64,000 nucleotides of DNA from Eretmocerus hayati (Eukaryota; Arthropoda; Insecta; Hymenoptera; Aphelinidae), in assembly GCA_029851415.1 (NCBI GenBank), contig CM056744.1, forward strand, positions 90,941,907-91,005,906, written 5' to 3'. Under the pieces are notes generated by a model. The model was given only the letters and a program-made list of their open reading frames with translations. It did no database searches and was not told the DNA's origin. Of the stretch, positions 9,933 through 21,098 are shown piece by piece; position 1 is the first letter of the stretch, and each line of letters begins with the position of its first letter. A program made the translations under genes and the position numbers.

Positions 9933-12900
9933 CGCGGCACAGGTAACTTTTAATTGGCTGAAAATTACTCCGTCAAATTCGCGTTCGCGCGCTTCCCTGA
10001 CGCGCCTATAGCCATGGCTCTCTGTCTCCCTCAATCAAAGTTGCACACGGGATGCCTGTTCACCTTATTCCGTGAACACGCGCCAGACTCTTGAGTCCTG
10101 TAAGTATATGTGTTCGGCGAATCTGTTGGGACGTTGCACATCGGCGCAAACTCAATCGGAGAGTCGAGGCAAAACTAATATTGCTCTAAGCTGCTAGTAC
10201 TTTCTGGTGTACTTTGTCTGACGAGTGACTGATTAATGCTACTGCATTGCTCCAGTTTGTACTATCGATCGATCGTCGACTATTGCTTAATTTTGCAATT
10301 TTTTCGACAGCTTTGTCTTGATGGTGATTTTGAATGGGAGACGTGAATTCTGGATGACAGTGGGATAATTTTTTGACAGTAAAATGTATGTCGTCTGAGA
10401 TCAGATTTAAAGAAACCGTTCAAAATTACCTGACGCCATGCGGAAAAACTGATCGATGATTAAACTTTTCATTGCAAGGATCAATCAAGAGTAGTCACAG
10501 AAATCGCAGGATGTTTGTTCGATTGCGCGAACATTGTGGCACATTTTGGAACAATTTGCTTGTTTGGCAAGGAGGGTGAGTATTGGGCCGCGCGCGTTGA
10601 AGCTCATTTTTTTCAACCATGGTGTGACAATAGAAATGAGCAGCGCATTTGTTGAAGATGCAGGTCAGTAGAGGATGGAGTACTGGTTACGATATCACGA
10701 ATAATCAATGCCTCTATCGATAGCCTTGAGACCCAACACGAGAACGTTCTTGCTTGCCAGCTGCCGTCACAAATTGAATGAAGAATCCGCTGCGGGTGTT
10801 CAAATATTCATCAAATGGATGGAGTGATGTCTCAAATTCGAATATTCAACTGGGCACTTTTACAGTTATAAAATGATCAAATAGAAATCTGAGAACTTTA
10901 CGGAAAACACTAATAGTGAAATAAAGCTCATTTCATCGAGCATGGGCACCGTTTCTTCACTAATTTCCATTCGTTTGCGTGTCTATACGAGTATTAGGTA
11001 TTGAATTTTTCTCGTGCGATGAACTGTCGCAATGTGATTCCAGATCAACTTGTGGCAAACTTGGTACGGTTTTTATGGCCAATCAACCTGAAACGAGTAT
11101 CAATTTCATTCAAGAAACAAGACATCAATCATTTTCCCACCAATCCTAATTTCATCCTGCGCGCAAGAGAATCTCTTCAAGAAGAATCCAAGATGACCCT
11201 GTACACATGCTCAGACTCAACTCCTCAATACACTGACAAAGTTACGCCTAGGTTAGGTTCACCTGGAAACATCCTAGCAACCAAGTGAGAAATGCAGCCA
11301 CTTTAATACCCGACTCGTCTTTCAACGCGGCGATGGCATCAACTCGTGTGAGGAGCCTTGGACGGGCGCTACATCACGACTCGTTGAGCCGAGAAACGAG
11401 TTGGCGTTGCTTGTGCGTGATGAGCGATCGCAGCTGACTGTTGCTCAACATACGCGCGTCTCTGAGCGATCGTGGCAATTTTATGAACGTGTTGATATGA
11501 TTTTGTTATGTTCACCAAGCTACATACATTCCTCAAAGCTCCCGGTCACACTTTTTTGGTACTGAAGCAGTAGACGTATGATTAGCCAACTTTTTTCATT
11601 TCGGTGTGAACTGATTTGAATGTATAACTTCGAATCATGTAAACAATTTTACGTGTCACCATTGGTATCACCCCTGTCATATCCGTAAAACTTAAAAAAA
11701 CTTGGATTTACTTTTGTACAATTACAATGATCGTGGAATTGACTTTGAAATGAGCCAGTTGTAGAAGGTTGAGGTATGATAGAGTCAGGTCGTACCTTAT
11801 CAGTCCGCGAGATAGGCTAGTGTGGAGAATTTCTACAGATTTCGAGTAATCACGTCAAACCGCATATCTTGATCGTGAAATGGACGATTTCGTCGGTAAG
11901 GATTTATACGTCATGCTGCTTCGTTACATTCAGACGCGTGTAGTTGGGCCGTTTCGATCCGGATTTCATAAAATACCACAAAACTTTGTAGTGTCAAGGA
12001 CATTCTGTTGTTGACAGATATGTATTACAAGAGGTTCACCTATTCTAACCTACAAAATCTTTCTACGACCGAGCGAACTTTAATCTATCATCTGGACCAT
12101 TAGGTTTGAAACACGCAAAACGTGGTATCACTGTTGTGTGGCCCACCCCTATTTTTATTTGACGTAAAACAACTCGACAAATCGAGCAATCGAGCTTCAG
12201 GAAAAGGAAAGGGAACTTTGAAGAGCTGCAGAAGTGTGCTGCAACGTTTAGTTTGACGATATCGAGAGACGAAGGATTTATATATCTTCCTGTACCACTT
12301 CAGCTCGAGGAATATAGCCGAAAGAGCGTGTCCGTCCGTCGTCGTAAATCGTAATTAAGCAAGTGTTATTTCGTGCCAGAGCGACTTTGGAAAGTTATAG
12401 AGTTTTGCGGGCTATAGGTTGTAGTCGCATTATATAGACCTTCCATGCGGAAAATGTCGCATGCGTTCTTCTACTGGATCAACCACTTCACTCGTCCATG
12501 CTGGTGTAACCAAACATCGATCACATCGTTCGCCCCCCTATATTTTCGATGGTTGTAAGGTCATGTACAAGCATTAATACAGTGCGTTGATGCGTATATG
12601 GAGAGTGTACATTACGTTGTAGGAGATCGGTCCACGCGTCGGATGGATGATCTTTCACTTTGGGTTAAGGTCGTTCGTCCTTGATATCCATGACCCCCTC
12701 ACGCGCATAGAGCTTCGACGAGCTTTGACGCCTCGGGCTGTCTCTTGAGGGCTGATGTAAAGACGAAAAAAGGTAAGGGTGGTTTGCACACCCCGATACG
12801 TCACATACTCGAATATGGATCATTTTAGGCCTCCCGCAGAGAACTGCGTCGCTCACCTCAACTGTGTAAGATCCGAAAGGGTTAACGGCCGCAAAGCAAG

Positions 12901-13560
12901 TGCGCTTGCGCGAGCTGTGATGATGGTGATTTTCGATCGTGCAAAAAATGCACATTCTCGCTTAGAGTCATCTTCATCATCACGGCTAGGTTCAATCACA
13001 GTATTTTTCAATTCTCTTCGGCACGTTTGAGAACTGTTTCGATGAGGTAGACGCCCATATTGTTGTCACAAATTCTACTTCATCGAACTTGCCATAAATT
13101 AATCGAGATTGAGATATCAAGATGTTCGATGAAATGGTTTTGACCGATGCGATATGCTATTTGCGATAGCTCGTCAATTATAAGTGGACGTTTCGAAGTT
13201 TTTTTCAAGAATTCATGCAACTTCGATCTCATTTTGTAATCGTGAATTCGTAAAACTAGAACAATTTGCCTTCTCACAACCGATCGCGGAATCACGGTCA
13301 TTGGGACTTAACTGGTCGTTAAAATTTAACTATAGGTTAGATTTAGATGGTCGGATTGAGATGCCACTGAAGTAATCTTGAAATTCTGACAATTGAGCTT
13401 CAAGTAAGCTCAAATACGTCCGAAGATATTGAACTACATTAACACGTTCGCTGCGGAGGCTGAAATCGATGATCTTTCCCCAGGTCCGGCGGGGCCCACC
13501 GGTGGGCCCTGTTCAATGTTATTGCCCATAACTCTAAAATTCTCAGTATTGTGGGAAAGA

Positions 13561-13616
13561 CGCGTGGGGCCCACACCTCGGCCCCGCCGGCCCCGCCGAG
13601 GTGTGGGCCCCACGCG
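13561..13616. repeat. Perfect GC-rich inverted repeat (22-bp arms, 12-nt loop)
   Basis: Arms 13561-13582 and 13595-13616 are exact reverse complements, and the spacer is also GC-rich. It ends at the TTAA of the neighbouring MITE copy, so it may be the subterminal hairpin of that family. Confidence 0.9.
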
Positions 13617-14101
13617 TTAACACATTCGCTGCGATGGTGAAAACCGGCATACCGTCCCAGAGTGCGAGAGAGTGCAAACGCGTGATTTTGCACCTATAAT
13701 ATTCAAACCTTTTGATTTGTAATCAGTTTAGTATGTATATATACAAGAAATCTAAGAACTTGCGCGAGTCCCACCGGTGGGACCCGCGAAAATTTCTATC
13801 GTGCAACGGGGGATCTAGCGAATGATCGAACTACCAAAATTAGTGATCATGAAATGTAATCTTCAGCTTTTCGGGAGCATTCGTTGATTTCCCGGTACTA
13901 TTCGGGTAATTCGCGAGCATGGCATCGATTGGAAGCTTTTGCCTGGTAAGGACATCGGATCGCGATTGTGATCCACGCGAGTATGATTTTCTATCCTCCG
14001 TGAATCCACGAGACACAGCTGCTCATTCGAGATACTCTTTAACTTTTCTGGATACAAAAAGTTTCCCATACGCGGGGAGATAAAATAGATTCAGGGGAGA
14101 G

Positions 14102-14738
14102 GAATGAATGAATGAATGAATGAATGAATCCTTTATTCGCCCGTAGGCAAAAAATAATAACAACACTCTTACAAAACAATATACATATAAATCAATTTCG
14201 ATTTGGTCAAGGATACAATTATCACATTGGTGACTAGTCTTTTATAACCCACTAAGATGAAATGAAATGAAGAAAATGAATAAATAAATGAATAAATAAA
14301 TAAATAAATGAAATGACGCCAGGGCTCTCCCATGTTTATCACAGAATTTCCGCTCCCGCCATAAAAGTATACGTCATTTAAAACCAAGAGCCCTGGACTC
14401 AAAAACATATGGAAAAATTTATAAATTGAAAAATTGCCCGGTACCCACATTAATCCTCTGAGGGGGGAGTGTCATCAAATACTCTCTCACTGCCTCTTTG
14501 AAGGAGGACAATTCTTTGACTTGCCGGAGTCCTGAAGGGAGAAAATTCCAAAAACGAGCGCATTGACTCTGGAAAGACCTGAGTCCATAGTCGAGGCGCA
14601 TCCTTGGAATTTTTAGTTCTTGAGCTCCTGCCTCACCTCGTTGGGGGCGCTCGGATTGGTACCTGGTAAACATCGCAGCTAGGTAGCCAGGTTCTCCCAG
14701 ATGTATGATCTTGTGCATCAAAATAGCTGCGAAGTACA
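14102..14738 (-). mobile_element. 5'-truncated CR1/Jockey-like LINE 3' end, copy 1
   Basis: This contains the last ~105 codons of a non-LTR retrotransposon RT ORF (frame ending at 14419, starting within HKIIHLGEPGYLA), about 290 bp of 3' UTR, a TGAA-rich region and a terminal (GAAT)n tail at 14102-14129. It is nearly identical to the end of the copy at 19964-21098. It is truncated at 14738 and inserted in the TTAA element. The microsatellite tail replaces a poly(A), as in CR1/L2-group elements. Confidence 0.88.
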
Positions 14739-15521
14739 GGAGGAAGTGCAATTGCAATGTCAACCATTTACTTGGTTTGCCTCGTGGTTATTTTGCGTCT
14801 AAATTTCTGATAACTTGGCTCTATCTCGCTCAAATTACGCGTACTTGGGCTCATTTTGTAGCTTTTGACATAAGTTTTCGAATGAGCCAAGATACGTTGT
14901 AAAATATTCAAACGGACTTGATATATTCGCAATTTACTCGCTATTTTTGTGTTATTCATAGCCGTTCCCACGAAAATTCAGTTTTTATGGCGTAGCTCGA
15001 ACCAATCAAGTCCGATCCCCAAACTGGCCTGTACGCATGTTCTTGGAATCGTATATAGTGAGGAAAAACCGTTACAGAAGCCATTGGATGTGTCTACGTT
15101 GTTTGGTGCACACTAGAGCCCAAACAAAAACGGGTCCCACCCGTGGGACCCGTCGCAACGAACGTGTTAAATCCTCCAATACCACGAACTTGAGCGGGAC
15201 TTGAGCGGTATTTACCATGCATCTAAGATGAACTATCATGATACGATCAAAATCCTGAGTAGGTGTGGTTAGATGTTCGCAATTTTACAAAAACTCATCC
15301 CATCATTGCTTACATCTTTGTGTTCGTGGATGATTGTGAGGAAAACAAGTGTTCCGCTCGAGGATGCATTCATTTAGCAGAAATTACAGCTCGGATCAGC
15401 GTGCGAGTACATTTGACGTAGGTGCAGCTGCTTTGACTCATTCTCGATCACTCGTTCGGGAACCTCTCAACGTACCTCAGGACAGCTCATTCGTATTCAT
15501 CCGGACATTGACTATACTCTC

Positions 15522-15851
15522 ACCAGGAGAGGTCATCACATCCGGATCACGGATTTGGCTGAAACTTTAGGAATGGTCTTCTTTTAGTGCCAAAAGATGT
15601 TACCCAAAATCATAGACCCTAACGCTCAAGCATTTCCGAGCTACATCTTCGGGCAGTAGCATTGTCCATATGGCCTCAGGTTAAAAATTATACATATAGG
15701 TGTACGTGCAATGCTAATGTCCTTGGCTGTGGCTCGGAAACGCTTGAGCGTTAGGGTCTACAATTTTGGATATGGTATTTTTTCGTTAAAAGAAGACTAT
15801 TCTCAGAGTTTCAGCCAAAATCCGTGAACCGGATGTGATGACCTCTCCTGG
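15522..15851. mobile_element. Fold-back MITE, family F1, copy 1
   Basis: The left arm begins CCAGGAGAGGTCATCACATC and the right end is its inverse. Arms of about 120 bp are roughly 85-90 percent complementary by eye. Both arms carry the sequence around GACCCTAACGCTCAAGC. The flanking TCA on both sides could be a 3-bp target duplication. Related elements are at 48420-48713 and 56755-57082. Confidence 0.75.
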
Positions 15852-18800
15852 TCAACGTAATAGTGACCCCAACTAGACCCCAACAGACAACAGAATCCGA
15901 AAATAGGGAAGCAATGGCATAGGTTGTAACCTCGTTGCGCTACTGATTCGTCCCTGTCATGTGTTGATTCACATCCTTGGCAAAAATTTTCAACACCCGT
16001 ATGAATACTCTCTGGACTCCACACTAATCAACGCCCATACGAACACGAATAACATGCACACAGACACAGAGTGCATCAAATCGCACGATGAATGCTGCGG
16101 TATATTGGGCTAAGCCGTTGTTTGCACTAATCTGGCGGTGGTGCGCGAAAGCGGAATGGTAACAGAAATTCGCGATGCATGTAACGCGCTCATTGATTCC
16201 TGCCACCATACCACGCGGTTTGATTGAAACGCCCACCCAAATGCACGTATTGTGCTACATCCGGCAGGTATACCTATGTCTATATAGGTTAGAACGGAAT
16301 TGCATTTGTGCGGTGCTGGGCTGCGGACCGCTGGGATGAGATGTGTTTGAACAGTCGCAGTAGTTATACCGTACTGCAGGGCAAAGGGTGCTGCCACACT
16401 CTGGGAAAGTGAAAAAAATACTGATGAATGGCGTTGACTCCTCGCGGGCTCGAGGCAATGAGCGAATCAAATATTGACCGACCTGGTGGTTGCGAATCGA
16501 GTGTAGAGTGGATAGGGACAGTTTGGGGGTTCTGTGAGTATATTCAATCTTGGTAAATGGTTAGGTGAAGTTACTGCGATGGAATGTACTCGAGGATTCG
16601 GACGGTTTTTTATGGGTATAGCTTGCATGCGGCTGAGATTTAAATTTGAAAAGTTTGGGATTGTGCTGCCGCGAAATGAGGATACCTGCGCATTGCAATA
16701 TCTCCTAAGGAAAAAATTTCAGCTGGCTCATTCCATGAATCAAAATTTGAAGAGTTTTTTAGAAATCTTTTGGTAGAAAACTGAGCTGAATCCTTGCCGC
16801 GCGTAGATGGAATGATGCATGGATAAGACACGATGCGTAATGTTATGCTTCTGCAAAGAGAAACACGAAGCCTACCGTCTCTGGAAATGACACAATGCAG
16901 GCTCTGCTAGAGATTGCACGTACAATAAGCATGATGTTCATACGCGCGATATCAGACAGAATGGTCGTTGTGCCTTCCAGAGAGCAGTCGCCAGCAGCAG
17001 CAGCAGCCCGATGTCATACCTAAAGAGATGATGCTTTGCCGTGAAAATATGAGAAAATCAGCTCAACTTCGTGAATTTCTGACGAGCCACGTGCAATTTC
17101 ACAGCATTTTTACCACAGGGTCGGTGTGCAGGATAAAATTAAGATCCACGCTTTTGAACGAAGTGGAGATTTTATCATCTCCATATGAATGTGAAGGAAA
17201 CAAGGTATTCGAGGCTAGTTATATTCTCCAAAGTGACATTATAAGCGATTACAACGCCAGTCTTGATTATTTATGCAACATCCAACACAATTCAATGGGA
17301 TTTCAATTATCACCATCGTATGATGGAAATTTATCAAGGTTAGATTAGTGGCAATAACTGAGTTCCTCAAGCTAATGTCGGATACCGATGTTGTCGACTT
17401 TCAAGTTTATTCGATGAGTTTTTGAGGTATGACAGATAGCAAAACCATCACCGATACGTGGAAACATTTAAAATCGCCCATAGCTTTGATATTTGTGATA
17501 TCTCAAAAATTAATTAAAAAATTTCGATAGTGGACAACGTCAGTGAGTATGCAATGAGAATAGGACTCCAACATCCCCTTGAAATAGTATTTGAAATTCT
17601 TGAGAACTAGTAGAAATGAGCTTAATCAGCTAGGACTCCTTCAAATAAAAATTTATACTAATCCAAAGTCACGTTCTTACGATGTATTCTTGACTCAAAT
17701 CAACCGTCTATCGATTCGCATGATCCATGCATAAAGCTCGGTTCATGAGCACCGCGTCATGCTACAATCAGCCCAGCTTTTCCCCAGACGACGATGATGG
17801 CGTTGTGATATAGTCCTTTTACGTGCATTTGCGACGTCGAGTTCATTCACAAAGTACATCCCACACTCTATCATCGGGATAGGATCGCCTGGCCCTGTAT
17901 GTTGCATCCGCGGTATACAGATACAGAAGCGGCCGAGCAGATCAAAATCGCCTCTCTTCTTTCAACTCGCAGCCGGAGGCGCTCTCTTGGCTTTATGCAT
18001 TCGATCGAGCGCGACGGATTTTCCGGTCCACAAAACAAGAGTGGCTCCTCTCTTCTCCCGATCGCTTCTGCACCACCGCGTGAAACTGATACCCCATGCT
18101 ATATATCTGCAGTCTATGTGTATGTATTGCTCTCTCGGGCGAGTGCGCGAATATACAAAGCCTGATGTGTGTACCACCCACACTGAGTGATGATAGTGTG
18201 TGTGTGTGTTAGTGTGCAATGAGGTCTGCCCAAGTATGGAATGGAAACAAACGATTGCTGATGCACCAATTTAGGGTATACAAATCTGTCTCGTGATTTT
18301 TGAATTTCCCGCGAGTGCGCTTTCGTGCTTCGATGATCGCTTTTTATGTAGTATGGCGGCTGGCTACATTGGATATGTGACTGCATCGTGCGATCGATCG
18401 GGGCTCCATCGGTATGGTTGATCCGGAAGGTTAAAAATAAACTTCATTATCGTCCGAACTTTTTTCATACCTTCGTCCCTTGACGCTTTTGGATCAGATT
18501 CTCAGCGGAATTCGAATGGGATGAATTTCCAAATTTGACACATTTCCTGCCACTGTGCGGCAGGTGTGATAGCACCCGATGTATATTAATTCTTCCCTCT
18601 GTTTCTCTCGCTTTGAAAAGCGCACTTTTTCATCAGACGCTTTCCCAGCTGCAGTAATGTTAACAGGTGTCTACAGAGCTAACATGCGACGCCACTCGAA
18701 TTCGTATTCTATGAAAGGATGAGAAACTCCTCAGAGACAAGCAGCTGCATATTTCGTGGATAAGCCACTCTTTCAAAAAGATACTCTTTTGTTGAGCTGG

Positions 18801-19679
18801 ATTTTTCTCTTATTACAGATGCAAATATTATGCATGCATCGCTATCTCGTGTACGAAGCTTGGAAAAACACACTACGTTCAGAACAAGTATGTACAATGT
18901 ATGCGCATGAGATTTGAAAATAGAGTTTCATTTCTTTCGCACATGTCTTTCCGGTGGCAAGCTGGTCTTTTGTCCTGGCCCACACCGAAATTTGTTGACG
19001 TAAATTACGGTTAGGTCATACATTATGTGGAGTCTGAAATCATTGACTATTTGAGAGCATTATTGTATACTATTACCTGGAGGTAAAGGACTCAGAAAAA
19101 TCAGAAGAACTGGAGCTGATTTCAGGATGATTGGAATGAAAAGAGGATACTGGTCAGCAATTCAATCTGAATGCGTAGAACTATTTTCAATTGGTCAATC
19201 AAGATTCGATTCGCCGATTCCAAACCATGACCAAATTGGGTTGAGCAAGCACCTTATTTCGCCTATCATCAGACACCTTCGGAAATAAGATCTCTCCTAT
19301 GATAAGACACCCCTGTGAAAAACCAAATGAAATATAAGCCATTCCTCGAATATGAAAGCCCATTCTCGTAAAGCCGAAGATTTATATCGAGCAACTCTAT
19401 TGAAGCTGGAAATGTAAGGCATCCCTCGGGAATAAGACCTCACCGAATATCCGGCCTTTAATTCCGGACGAAAAAATCTATGAACCGTGTTTCAACGTAA
19501 GCGGAATAAGGCAGTATCATGATAGGGTCCCATCATAATTCGACTACATCTGCTTGCTTTCTGATAAAGTCAATACGGAACGAGCTTCAAGAATATTTAT
19601 ACAAGATAGAGGAGCTTCACGCAGTTGAGATGGCGAGTCCATCTTTTCAGATCTCAGCTTGCGCATAGCACCCCGGGTC
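15852..19679. other. Non-coding stretch
   Basis: Apart from the MITE near 17372-17590 there is nothing I can assign. The 126-codon frame at 16968-17348 starts at a non-ATG codon, runs through a CAG repeat and resembles nothing. The overlapping frames at 17.9-18.4 kb look random. Confidence 0.55.
17372..17590. mobile_element. Small fold-back MITE, family F2, copy 1 (degraded)
   Basis: It begins AATGTCGGATACCGATGTTG and ends near AGGACTCCAACATCCCC. The same ends and internal GATATCTCAAAAATT motif occur at 33310-33527, 45385-45600 and 60108-60325. This copy has lost the central palindrome. Confidence 0.6.
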
Positions 19680-19722
19680 CAGCCACGCCAGGATCTGCTC
19701 ATCGCAGATCCTGGCGTGGCTG
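19680..19722. repeat. Perfect stem-loop (19-bp arms, 5-nt loop)
   Basis: The arm at 19680-19698 and its exact inverse at 19704-19722 enclose TCATC. It lies about 280 bp upstream of the LINE fragment. I see no gene to which it would act as a terminator, and its role is unknown. Confidence 0.9.
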
Positions 19723-19963
19723 ATTCGGCTCAGCTGCAGCATCATCGGAGGCCAAACTCTACCAAAACTGTGAGTGCAGCCGATAAGTATCTCTCTTGCT
19801 CTTTTTGTGTTCCACCCATTTGCTCTCTCGTGCTCTCGCTTGATGTGCTACTAAAGCACCATGTTATAATCATTAGATAAACTCTGTATTCTACTCTTAA
19901 ATTCAAGTGTGGTAGTTTAGCGTTCTCCCTCATCCAATCCCCTGAGTAGGGAGTTACTCGAGA

Positions 19964-20776
19964 ATGACACGGCTTCCTCACCAACTACCGGATTTTGGGA
20001 TCAGTTACCTGTACATGGCCAAAGCAATTTTCTTCACCTCTGACAGGAACATCGCAGAATTGAAGAGAATGGATTTGCCGGGTGTCGAGATACAGAACGG
20101 GGTGTTTGTGCCATTCAGTGATACCGTAGTGAGTCTCGGTGTGACATTGGACAGTCAACTATCGTGGAAACCGCATATAAATCAAATTACGAAGAAAGTT
20201 AACAAGTCCCTGTATGGTCTGCGGTTCATGAGGGCATGCACAACCGAGGCTCTCCGAATTCGACTAGTCGAGACTCTCATCCAACCACATCTGGACTACT
20301 GCACAGTCGTATACCTTGACGCTACCGACGAACTGAGAGCAAGAGTGCAGAGACTGAGTAACCTATGTGTGAGATACATTTTCGGTATTAGGAAGAGCGA
20401 ACATATCACCGCGTACCGGGGACGCTTGGATTGGTTGCGTACTGATTCGCGGAGAATGTACTTCGCAGCTATTTTGATGCACAAGATCATACATCTGGGA
20501 GAACCTGGCTACCTAGCTGCGATGTTTACCAGGTACCAATCCGAGCGCCCCCAACGAGGTGAGGCAGGAGCTCAAGAACTAAAAATTCCAAGGATGCGCC
20601 TCGACTATGGACTCAGGTCTTTCCAGAGTCAATGCGCTCGTTTTTGGAATTTTCTCCCTTCAGGACTCCGGCAAGTCAAAGAATTGTCCTCCTTCAAAGA
20701 GGCAGTGAGAGAGTATTTGATGACACTCCCCCCTCAGAGGATTAATGTGGGTACCGGGCAATTTTTCAATTTATAA
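19964..20776 (+). pseudogene. C-terminal fragment of a LINE reverse transcriptase (CR1/Jockey-like)
   Basis: This 270-codon frame covers the RT thumb and the conserved C-terminal region that follows it. Recognisable parts are SLGVTLDSQLSWKPHI near residue 57, LIQPHLDYCTVVYLD near 106, RVQRLSNLCVRYIFG near 128 and LRSFQSQCARFWNFLPSGLR near 220. The endonuclease and the catalytic RT core are missing. The stop at 20776 is the natural ORF end, because it lies just before the family's 3' UTR. The first ~15 residues precede the element-like sequence and are probably not part of it. It would not make an active enzyme. Confidence 0.88.
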
Positions 20777-21098
20777 ATTTTTCCATATGTTTTTGAGTCC
20801 AGGGCTCTTGGTTTTAAATGACGTATACTTTTATGGCGGGAGCGGAAATTCTGTGATGAACATGGGAGAGCCCTGGCGTCATTTATTTATTTATTCATTT
20901 ATTTATTTATTTTTTTCATTTCATTTCATCTTAGTGGGTTATAAAAGACTAGTCACCAATGTGATAATTGTATCCTTGACCAAATCGAAATTGATTTATA
21001 TGTATATTGTTTTGTAAGAGTGTTGTTATTATTTTTTGCCTACGGGCGAATAAAGGATTCATTCATTCATTCATTCATTCATTCATTCATTCATTCAT
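19964..21098 (+). mobile_element. 5'-truncated CR1/Jockey-like LINE, copy 2
   Basis: This holds the C-terminal part of an RT ORF, a ~290-bp 3' UTR and a terminal (ATTC)n tail at 21054-21098. The 3' 640 bp matches the opposite-strand copy at 14102-14738 with only a few substitutions and simple-repeat length differences. The exact 5' truncation point (about 20010) and the target duplication were not determined. Confidence 0.9.

Larger units (their letters stand above)
8609..13438. other. Non-coding stretch, only a weak exon-like segment and a CTG run
   Basis: No ORF resembles a known protein. It contains one weak exon-like frame (9132-9382, minus), a (CTG)n run at 9910-9932, and a TTAA with CCCTTT-type flank near 12880. 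I see no RNA gene. Confidence 0.6.
13439..15170. mobile_element. TTAA-flanked MITE(s), piggyBac-like, with a LINE inserted inside
   Basis: The right end reads TCGCAACGAACGTGTTAA (ending 15170). Its inverse matches TTAACACATTCGCTGCGA starting at 13617 and TTAACACGTTCGCTGCGG starting at 13439. This gives a full element 13617-15170 next to a partial copy 13439-13620. TTAA ends are characteristic of piggyBac-type transposition. No transposase is encoded. Both units carry GC-rich palindromes of the GGGCCCACCGGTGGGCCC kind. The LINE fragment at 14102-14738 sits inside, so the MITE is older than that insertion. A 250-bp relative lies at 32196-32445. Confidence 0.7.

Noticed and set aside
16968..17348. 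126-codon frame with poly-Gln
   Set aside because: Starts at a non-ATG codon, Gln run comes from a short CAG repeat, and the rest resembles nothing.
17899..18386. Cluster of overlapping short ORFs on both strands
   Set aside because: Four or more frames are open together, as expected from locally stop-poor DNA rather than a gene.
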